Assembly (NCBI GenBank): GCA_964034945.1 | Contig: OZ035962.1 | Coordinates: 110,239,034-110,303,033 of the forward strand | From: Chrysopilus asiliformis | Taxonomy: Eukaryota; Arthropoda; Insecta; Diptera; Rhagionidae | DNA length: 64,000 nucleotides | Reading direction: 5' to 3' | Part shown: positions 56,554-64,000 of the stretch, in pieces | Numbering within the stretch: position 1 is the stretch's first letter | Layout of the letters: every line of letters begins with the position of its first letter | Made by a program: the position numbers and the translations under genes | The notes under the pieces: model-generated | The model's database searches: none | Told to the model about the DNA's origin: nothing | What the model saw: the letters and a program-made list of their open reading frames with translations, nothing else

Positions 56554-58539
56554 TTTTCTTTCAAAGTAGGGTAGAAAAAATAAAATAGAAGGCCTGTAAG
56601 GATAATTATACTTTTTTTACGGAAAATGACTGCAGAAAATGGAAGTTTCATTACAATATCCAACGCAAATCATGGTATTAATAGCAAATATAGTGAATTC
56701 CATTGTTATTCTATTAAATATTAAATATATTTCAAAAATTCGTGGCTTTTCCCATAATCTCCTAATTCAAAAGTTCACTTACCGCCTATAACTACTCGTT
56801 TGTTATCCAAGTGACATACAACATAATGAGACTCTGGTCCCTGTGGAGAACATAAATGTCAATTGACCATCACATTATAAGGTAATTAATAACTTCATAC
56901 ACAGCGAGTACTGTTTTCTTGTTTTATTACACAGGTTAAGACCATTATTCATATTGTATTTCTCATTAATGTCAGAAATTATCATTTAGTATTTTTTTTT
57001 TCTTGTAGGTACTATGGGTGTTTTTTTTTTGGCTGCTGAATTTTGTATGAGTAGCTGTACGACTAAATATCATAAATATAGCTGGTGGTGTAGTTGCTGT
57101 GCCGCTCCCATAAAACATGATTGTTGGCAAGTTGACTTCGATGTTGCCCGCTGCATCGAACATTTTTACAATGCCAAAGCGGGTAATTTAAAAGTGCACA
57201 AGTGAATTCGGTACGGTCACGATTTAAAAATTGGGTATAGCAGAATTAGCCGCGGATCTGCCTGCAGCATAAGAGTTTCAATCTGAAGTCGAATAAAAAA
57301 AATACCAAGTCTAGCGAGTAAAAAACTTCGTATCGAGCAAAGTTAATTGGGAAATACATACACACACATACACACGAGTAAATTGAATGTCAATTCAATT
57401 ATAGCCAGGTTATTGCGCCGATTGTGGCAGACTTTGTGGCTACTTTTAATGTCCCACTAAAAAAATGACTTTAAAATACACTTTAGCTGAGTTAATCAGA
57501 CATCTTGTAAAATTGAAAAGCATTATTATTGACGAAATGAGTAACAACGCCTTCTTTTCATTTCGAGGAGACGTGAAAAATGTTTGAATGTCACCTATGC
57601 CGGTAAATATACTCATAAAGATGATTCAATTCGCTGTCAATAACAAACAGGTGTGTAAATATCATATAAGAACTCTTCCAGACTAAATGACATTTACTTA
57701 TCATTTTTTTCTTCTTGAATTTTTATTAGGTTTTCTTAGATGCAACAAACAACAGTACAGTGAAAATGATAATGTCACGTTTGTGCCATAATAAAACAGC
57801 AAATAATAATAATCAACGAATAAATATAGGAAGTCTACTGGAAGTCGAAATTGACAAAAAATAGATGTTTTTTTCCTATTCCAAATTCAATTATTAATAT
57901 TTTCGTCAATCATATATTTCTTATTTCCCCAATTCGGTCGATTACGATGATTGGTAGAATCAAGAAAAATAAATGTTGTTTTGATGTATGAAGACATATG
58001 AAAACATGTTCTATGATTTAATGTAAAAAAAAAATTAGACTTCCTGCATGAACATATTCAAATTTGCAATTTCGACAATAAGTGAGGTCGAATTTATTTT
58101 GTCGAGGTTACCAACACCGAAAATAATCTCACGTAGGTTGATGAATGCACATTTTTTTTCCATTAAAATAACATTTTAGTTCATTGGATTTAGTATGTTG
58201 CAGACCCCGATTCAATGAATTGTAATTTATCTTCACAAGGATTACTTGAAATGATTAGTTTGACATATATTTAGGTGGATAGGGGTTTAACGATCAATTC
58301 TAATAAGGAAATGATATAAATTTATCGACAGTTTAAAACTATATTGATCGTACCTAATTAATATAGTCCAAAGATATCTCAGATCTCTTAGATATCCGGA
58401 GATATTGTAAAAAAGTCGCAGACGTGTAAAAAATTAACTTGCGGAGCTTTGAATTTAATAAAAAAAATATCAATTGTGATCAATAAAATATTTAGTTTGG
58501 ATCAACAAATATTCTGTCTTCGAATTTATTGTCAAAAAA
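56554..58539. other. Mostly AT-rich, no proven gene
   Basis: At 56990-57210 short frames exist on both strands (63 codons each, 57014-57205 plus and 56972-57163 minus). A T-rich tract ending TTTTCTTGTAG at about 57008 resembles a plus-strand splice acceptor, but neither frame has a recognisable domain. A CA-rich run lies near 57360-57375. The remainder is AT-rich. Confidence 0.4.
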
Positions 58540-59510
58540 TAATATTTTTTCAAATATTTCAAGAACAGTTAAAGATACGAAAAACCCGATAAAGAAAATA
58601 ATGCAGGATATTTCATTTCCTTTGGATTTGGTTATTTTTCTCAAAAACGCATAGTTTCCGAGAAACTTTCAAAAAAAAAAATGTGTGGGAGCTACTCATT
58701 GTAGCTGACGTTAGTTTTCTAAAAGTAAAAACCAGGATTTTCGTAAAACTCATTCACGAAAAATTTCAAGTCGCTAGCTCAAAATGTTCTCGAGTTATTT
58801 AAGATAGGTAAAATGGAGTGACATACAAACAGAGAGACAGACAAACAGAGAGACAGACAAACAGAGAGACAGACAAACAGAGAGACAGACAAACAGAGAG
58901 ACAGACAAACAGAGAGACAGACAAACAGAGAGACAGACAAACAGAGAGACAGACAAACAGAGAGACAGACAAACAGAGAGACAGACAAACAGAGAGATAG
59001 ACAAACAGAGAGACAGACAAACAGAGAGACAGAGAGACAGAAAAACAGAGAGACAGACGAACAGAGAGACAGACAAACAGAGAAACAGACAAACAGAGAG
59101 ACAGACAAACAGAGAGACAGACAAACAGAGAGACGGACAAACAGAGAGACAGACAAACAGAGAGACAGACAAACAGAGAGACAGACAAACAGAGAGACAG
59201 ACAAACAGAGAGACAGAGAGACAGACAAACAGAGAAACAAACAGAGAGACAGACAAACAGAGAGACAGACAAACAGAGAGACAGACAAACAGAGAGACAG
59301 ACAAACAGAAAGACAAACAAGCAGAGACACAGACAAACAGAGAGACAGACAGACAGACAGACAGACCGACAGACAGATGCACTAACAGATGCTGAAACGG
59401 ATTTCTTACTGATCAGAAATTTTCTATCTGCCCCTGTTTTCGATTCGGTTTCCATCATGAATACAATAATTTCCCTGTGTAGCGGGGCAAAGTAAAAATG
59501 GAGGAAAGTT
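58540..59510 (-). mobile_element. DINE-like element, family E copy 3, with giant satellite core
   Basis: On the minus strand it begins AACTTTCCTCC near 59510, continues with TTATTGTATTCATGATGG, and AAATTTCTGATCAGTAAGAA before GAAATCCGTTTCAGCATCTG. The tandem array at 58826-59372 follows in place of the short GTCY tract. Beyond it are AACTCGAGAACATTTTGAGC, GCGACTTGAAATTTTTCG and ACGAAAATCCTGG, in the family order. The low-coordinate end is only approximate. Confidence 0.75.
58826..59372 (+). repeat. 16-bp satellite ACAGAGAGACAGACAA, about 33 units
   Basis: Tandem units of ACAGAGAGACAGACAA over about 545 bp, with a few shortened units (AGAGACAG, AAACAAAC) and ending in plain GACA. The unit length is not a multiple of 3 and the complement contains no stop in any frame. 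Hence three overlapping minus frames of 185, 195 and 219 codons exist here (Leu-Ser-Val-Ser-Leu-Phe-Val-Cys repeats). They are artefacts. Confidence 0.95.
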
Positions 59511-59564
59511 AAGTAAAATCAATTATTCTAAGAAAAATAAACTGAAAAAAAGTTTAAGAAAAAT

Positions 59565-60504
59565 GTAGGGTCAGGTAGGATGAAGTGGTCCACGTTTTTA
59601 TTATTGGCCATAAAATGGTCAAAAATTGGAATTTTTGCATGATAAAATAGTCAAATCGCAAACACAGGACCTAAGCTAACTTTCTGCATTCACAGATTGC
59701 CAACTTTTTGACATTAAATTTAATTTTTAGGCATTTATCGAAAACTTTGATTTTTCGATTTTTTCAAAATGGTGGGGAGAAGTGGTCCACCCTCAAAAAT
59801 TTTCCAGAAATCGCATAAACATAAAATTAAATGACAAATAAAAATATAATCATGAAGTTTGATCAAAAATATGGTTTATTCGAAAGTAACAAATGAGCGT
59901 TTGGTCTGTTTTGGTGTTGGTTTCTTCGGTGTAGTTGTTAAGCGTCATTTTCCGGCGGTTTTTTCTGCTACTCTAATTCAGCTCAATTTTCGGGAGAAGT
60001 TATAATCGAGCTTCGCATCGATTTTCGGCCAAGATTTGAAACACTCAAAATAACTCATAAAAAAACTTGAAAACACGAAATATGACATTGACAGGGTGGA
60101 CCACTTCACCCTACCAAACGTGGACCACTTCTCCCTACCGACGCTATTTTGCACGAAATGACGCTGCTTTAACAATTGTGGAAAAAAGTGCAGAAATTCG
60201 GTGGATTTACAAAGTTCATAATGTAAACAACATTTTAGATTAATTACCTTATTGAAATTGATGAAGAATTCGTCAAAATGTTGTTGAATGTGAATACTTT
60301 CGAAAACTTTCAACAATGTTTTTTTGACACTGGTCTGTGAGAGTGTGTAGATTACGTCTGCACACTTCAATGACTAATAAAAAAGAAGCTGTCATCAAGA
60401 GCAACCGATGAGAGTTGCATATTCTGTTCTAATGTCACTATCACTAAAAAAAATGGCGGTGGACCACTTCTCCCTACGGACCACTTCACCCTACCCGACC
60501 CTAC
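59565..60504. mobile_element. 940-bp TIR element with GTGGTCCAC repeats
   Basis: Inverted ends GTAGGGTCAGGTAGGATGAA and the complement of TTCACCCTACCCGACCCTAC, followed by GTGGTCC, are alike over about 27 bp with two mismatches. The motif TAGGG-GAAGTGGTCCAC recurs in both orientations at about 59588, 59773, 60093, 60119, 60459 and 60477. A 130-codon minus frame (59978-60370) lies inside. It has no transposase signature I can see, but it is the longest non-microsatellite frame in any element here. No clear duplication flanks the ends. Confidence 0.7.
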
Positions 60505-60540
60505 TTAATCAACTGTCAATCACTTGTAAAGAAATAAATA

Positions 60541-60575
60541 CAGTAGAACCTCATTATAATCATATCAATTTCATA
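60541..60575 (+). mobile_element. Isolated pogo-like end
   Basis: CAGTAGAACCTCATTATAAT preceded by TA is a typical pogo/Tigger terminus. No right end is found within a few hundred bases, so this is probably a truncated copy. Confidence 0.4.
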
Positions 60576-62029
60576 TTTTAATGATTTGTCACAACGCCGC
60601 CGTTTAGACGTTTTTCAAACTGAAGACTATTTTCTTCAATTTCCAAAGATATTTTTAATATATTAGAGATTTTTTTATATATTTTTTAAATGTATGAAAA
60701 GCTTTTCCAAAGTTTTAAAAGCGTATCGAAAAATACTCAACTATACCGTATATCAAAGTCCAATCAAACTAATTTCCCCTCCCTTCCCCCACCCCTTTTC
60801 ATCATACAAATGGATTTTTTTTCATAAAAATTTTCTGTCCCCATTTGACGATTTGACAAGAGCATTTGACGATTTGACAAATTTCTTTCTTTAGAAATAA
60901 ATTGGTGAAAAAATTTTACTGTCTTCGAATTTCTTCTATACATTTCGGTACGGCAAGAAAATATATATTGAAAAGTGTGTCAGAGTGATGAATATGACTA
61001 ATACAATAATTACAATCCAATGTTTTAAAAAGTCTTTTGTGTTGTATGTACTTTCGCTCAGGGCGAAACGTAACGTAAGTATGTATGTTACCTCGAGGTT
61101 AATTTGAAAATGTTGTCACTTAATTTGTCAGATAGTAACGGTGCGATGATCGACGGCTCACGAGATCACTTCACATCGCCATAAAATGCGATCGTACGGA
61201 CACGTGCTTTTCTTTTCGTAATTTTCCACGATATCGCTTTACAGTAGAGTAATTCGTCAACCTTTCCCATCACGTTCACCTTGACTTTGACGAATGATGG
61301 ATACCATAATGAGTGAGGCTGGTTGACTAAGGGGGGGGGGGCCCATATTATCAGTAAATATTGCAAATACTATCGTAATATATCCAATATCTGAAAATTT
61401 AATTGAAGGTGAGGCAGTCTACCGAGAAGAATTATTTTTCGGACGTTTTTCTTAGGTTTTATTCTATTTCTGGGTGCTTGACTTAAGTATAGTCTTCCGG
61501 TAGTGTGCAAAAAAAAACCAAATTGGATACAAAAAAAAATTATATCAAGTGTGATTTTCATTGTAACTACAATGAATATCGATAGGGTATTGTTGTGATC
61601 TTGAAGTATATCTTATTTATATTTTAACCTCTTTCCTACCTTTAAATTACCGTAAATTATTACTTTCAAATGTTCTCGAGATTTTCTGTATCCCTGACTT
61701 TGGTCAATATCAAGGAGACACACTTAAGTAGAATAATTGAAAGGTTAGTCACAAATTTATGCGCTTGACTGAGAATACAAAAACACAACAATACATTTTT
61801 ATCTGTAATTTTCTTATGTCTTTGATTGCAAACTTTTCAATATCCATCGAGAACGAATCACTTGCTAAAATTACATTTCGGAAACTATTCAAGCGTAAAA
61901 TATAAATTGCAAATTACTCAATGGGTTTTCGTCATTATTTTTAGTTTCTTCGGAAAATTTCATTAACTCGGATGAATTTGATGAGCGATTTTCTCGACAT
62001 TTTTGCGAGAAAAAAAAATTTGAAAAACC
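60576..62029. other. AT-rich sequence, no gene seen
   Basis: Around 60560-60900 faint resemblance to the 3' parts of DINE-like elements (CATACAAATGGATTTTTTT) is visible. A 12-nt poly-G run lies at about 61331. Frames at 61166 and 61370 (minus) lack domains. Confidence 0.4.
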
Positions 62030-62033
62030 TTAA

Positions 62034-62338
62034 CCGTTTCAGTCACCACGTACACTATAGTGTACACACACTTTTCAGAAGCCATAACTCATAACTTGAC
62101 TTGGTAGAAAGTGTTTACACTATAGTGTACGTGGTGACTGAAAGGGTTAAATGCATTTGTGACCCAATTTTGATTTTTTGAGTAAAAAGCTGGACTACAG
62201 TGGACGTAATTTAAGAAAAATTAAAATTTTTGATTTTTTTTTTTTTTTTGTTTTAAATGAATACTAATAGCTTAAACATCATTAATTTGTATAAAGAGTA
62301 TTTTTAACCCCCATAGAAAAAAATATGTACTGAAAGGG
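62034..62338. mobile_element. piggyBac-like MITE 3, with two possible right ends
   Basis: The left end CCGTTTCAGTCACCACGTAC follows TTAA (62030-62033). One inverted right end, GTACGTGGTGACTGAAAGGG, precedes TTAA at 62147-62150 and gives a 113-bp unit. A second, shorter end CTGAAAGGG precedes TTAA at 62339-62342. The 16-bp perfect palindrome GTACACTATAGTGTAC occurs next to both ends of the short unit. I read this as either a short element beside a decayed relative or one element of 305 bp. Confidence 0.75.
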
Positions 62339-62414
62339 TTAAATAAATTGAAAAAAAATTTACTTTTATTTATTATTTGGGGGACTCATAAAGGGAATTA
62401 CAAGGATTTATATG

Positions 62415-62766
62415 TAGGGTGACCATAGCGGCTTGGATTTATATTCTCAATATAAATGTCTGCTTCCAAGGCACTCCAAACTAGGTGCTACTCCACGCAA
62501 ACTGGAAAATCCTAATATAAAATTAAATGTAATGCTCAAAAATTAAAATCCTTGGAACCTTCTGGAACCGGTGGAATTCTCAGTTCAGGGGTTCTTTTGC
62601 GGTTCCTAGTGAGGGTTCGATGATGGGTGCCGGTACCTGTTCCAAATATTTGCGGAGGTTCCATTGATTCCGGTTCTGTTTCACATTTACAACATACCTA
62701 AATATACTATTTTCAACATACCTAAATGGGACTGCCACGGCCATTCCCGAACGTATGGTTATCCTA
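62415..62766. mobile_element. F-type TIR element, copy with both ends
   Basis: Ends TAGGGTGACCATA and TATGGTTATCCTA are inverted repeats with one mismatch. The right part has GGGACTGCCACGGCCATTCC, a decayed form of the family's GGGAC block. The interior carries GGAACC, GGTTCC and CCGGT motifs and two copies of AACATACCTAAAT. A 75-codon minus frame is not a gene. Confidence 0.65.
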
Positions 62767-62855
62767 ATTATAAAACAATTCGCAAGGGAAAAGAAGTTAT
62801 GAAACAAAAAGTAATTTTGTTTGAAGATTTTAATTAATTTTATACGATTAACTGG

Positions 62856-63790
62856 CGACGTACACGAAGCAACTTTCGGTCATCGGCATGCCTCAGCCTC
62901 ACCAGATTGTAGGAAAGAAACGAGTGCGGCAAGAGAAGAAAAGTCGCCACTCGAAAAGTGTTCTTCACGTCTTCTTTTACGCACACAAACGAAGTCGCTC
63001 GTGTAGCACGTCAGTATGCATGTGTGCGTAATTTCATTGATTCAGTCGGCGCTTAGCCACCGACTCGTAAACATATCCCAAATAAACAAAAATTGAATGC
63101 AAATAGTGAAATCGCAATTGCAGGTAGTCTTATTTTTCAGGCAGGTAGGGTAAATAACAAAATAACCAGTCCTTATTCTTCTATTGTTGGCAGTTTCTAT
63201 TTTGGCAATTGATGTTGCCTCGGTGCTAGCTAATAAAGGAATGAGCTGGAAATACAACACATATATGAGAACCACAAACACATGAGCGATCGCTTGTTGT
63301 ACACAAGTTTTTCCTACTAAAAAGTGAAGAAGCGTGTACGTCGGAAAGACATTCTGCGCGGTATTACAAACGGCAACTTTCGGGCTTACTTAAGCCGATT
63401 TTTGGGAGAAACGACTGAGGAGGGAAAAGTTGCCACTCGAAATCATGGCTTATCGACAATCTGTATACATGCAAAGCGTGTGAACCGGTTTGGGAAAAGT
63501 AGTAGGCAGAAATAATTTTCGTTCTGACCGTCAGCAGGTAAAGATCGTGGGAAGTATATGAGCAACAGCAATTTCAATGGTTTGAGTCCACACACACACA
63601 CACACATGTAAACTTGTGTAGCATATGCAAACAGGATTGGCTTATTTAAGCCACAAATGTAAGCACATTGGCTTATTAAACCCAAAAGTTGCCGGCTTAA
63701 ATAAGCCCAAAAGTTGCTGTGTGTAATACCACGCTTTGAGGACTAAAAGTCGCCGCGACGAGAAGAAGCGTGTACGTTCGCACTTAGGCG
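62856..63790 (-). mobile_element. Repeat element, B family copy 3, with insertion
   Basis: Opposite orientation to the copy at 16981. From GGCGACGTACACGAAGCAAC to the TTCGGAAAG-type block near 63350 it matches the other copies. The remaining end (TTTGAGGACTAAAAGTCGCC, then GAGAAGAAGCGTGTACG) resumes at about 63735. The intervening 63356-63734 is a separate element. The 79-codon minus frame (63042-63281) is the same one seen in the other copies. Confidence 0.82.
63356..63734. mobile_element. TIR element nested in B copy 3
   Basis: Inverted ends GCGCGGTATTACAAACGGCA and the complement of TGCTGTGTGTAATACCACGC, each followed by ACTTT(C/T)GGGCTTA and TTAAGCCG. It contains (CA)n at 63590-63606. 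Its subterminal GCAACTTTTGGG resembles the host family's own GGCAACTTTTGG, so the two may be related families. Target duplication is unclear. Confidence 0.72.
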
Positions 63791-64000
63791 CGTTTGCGCT
63801 TACCTTTCTTAAAAAATTAAGGAGTTCTTAGTCTACTTAAACCATCTTAAACCATAAAAATTCTGGAATTTAAACTCGATCTCGAATGGAAATTAGGCTG
63901 CTTTTGTGTAGGCTGCTTTTCGAAGAATTTTTTTTGGTTTGGGCAAAAATCCAAGGCATCGAAAGAAACGTCGGAGCGCAATTTTTGAAGGCAAACATTT
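63791..64000. other. AT-rich sequence to the window edge
   Basis: No gene or repeat recognised in the last 210 bases. Confidence 0.5.

Noticed and set aside
57000..57210. Possible exon after a polypyrimidine-AG at 57008
   Set aside because: Frames on both strands are equally open and neither shows a domain or a matching donor; recorded only in the gap entry.
58779..59458. Three overlapping minus-strand open frames of 185, 195 and 219 codons
   Set aside because: They translate a 16-bp satellite whose complement has no stop in any frame, and the peptides are the same low-complexity repeat.
1..64000. tRNA, rRNA, CRISPR array, operon or phage features
   Set aside because: No tRNA-like GGTTCGAATCC arm with a matching acceptor, no rRNA similarity, no regularly spaced repeats with unique spacers and no tightly packed reading frames were seen on either strand.

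Overview
The window is AT-rich eukaryotic DNA with long poly-A and poly-T runs. It shows no convincing protein-coding gene, rRNA or tRNA, and no prokaryotic signals (no operons, Shine-Dalgarno sites, CRISPR arrays or bacterial-type terminators). It looks like intergenic or large-intron sequence of an insect, most likely a dipteran. The main reason is that its commonest repeats have the architecture described for DINE-1/INE-1 (Helentron-type, non-autonomous Helitron) elements of flies: subterminal inverted repeats, an internal GTCY microsatellite and a 3' stem-loop. The order is an inference and I cannot name a species.

Almost everything that can be annotated is a short non-autonomous transposable element. 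(1) DINE-like family A has five good copies (6955-7461, 20620-21212, 23165-23865, 41926-42488, 55996-56553) and a diverged one (about 12575-13055). (2) DINE-like family E has three good copies (17801-18265, 52612-53079, 58540-59510) plus fragments. (3) Canonical-type Helitrons lie at 1841-2378 and 20603-21427, and a second family at 26525-27001 and 29604-30350. (4) MITEs with terminal inverted repeats (TIRs) resemble pogo (8349-8971, 30412-30515, 33010-33197), piggyBac with TTAA sites (29184-29444, 49469-49674, 62034 onward), PIF/Harbinger with 3-bp duplications (4313-4851, 22709-22908, 27097-27317, 53300-53664) and a TA-duplicating family (1137-1408, 4167-4980). Several other TIR or foldback families have no clear superfamily.

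By region: 0-10 kb holds the TA-duplicating MITE (second copy split by a Harbinger-like MITE), a Helitron, family A and a pogo-like MITE. 10-24 kb has nested TIR elements, a GACA microsatellite, a foldback, the first B element, E, and a Helitron split by family A. 24-35 kb has the second Helitron family (one copy split by a foldback), piggyBac-like and pogo-like MITEs and the first F element. 36-40 kb has a tentative minus-strand 5' exon at 36204 and a striking pair of perfect palindromes at 39945-40224. 41-64 kb repeats the same families and adds a GC-rich foldback, a roughly 545-bp satellite inside an E element, a 940-bp TIR element and a B element with a nested insertion.

Most long open frames are artefacts of microsatellites or of copies of the same repeat. 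Several nested insertions give a clear relative chronology. I see no new multi-gene system; the most unusual structures are the long perfect palindromes and the elements that carry expanding microsatellites.
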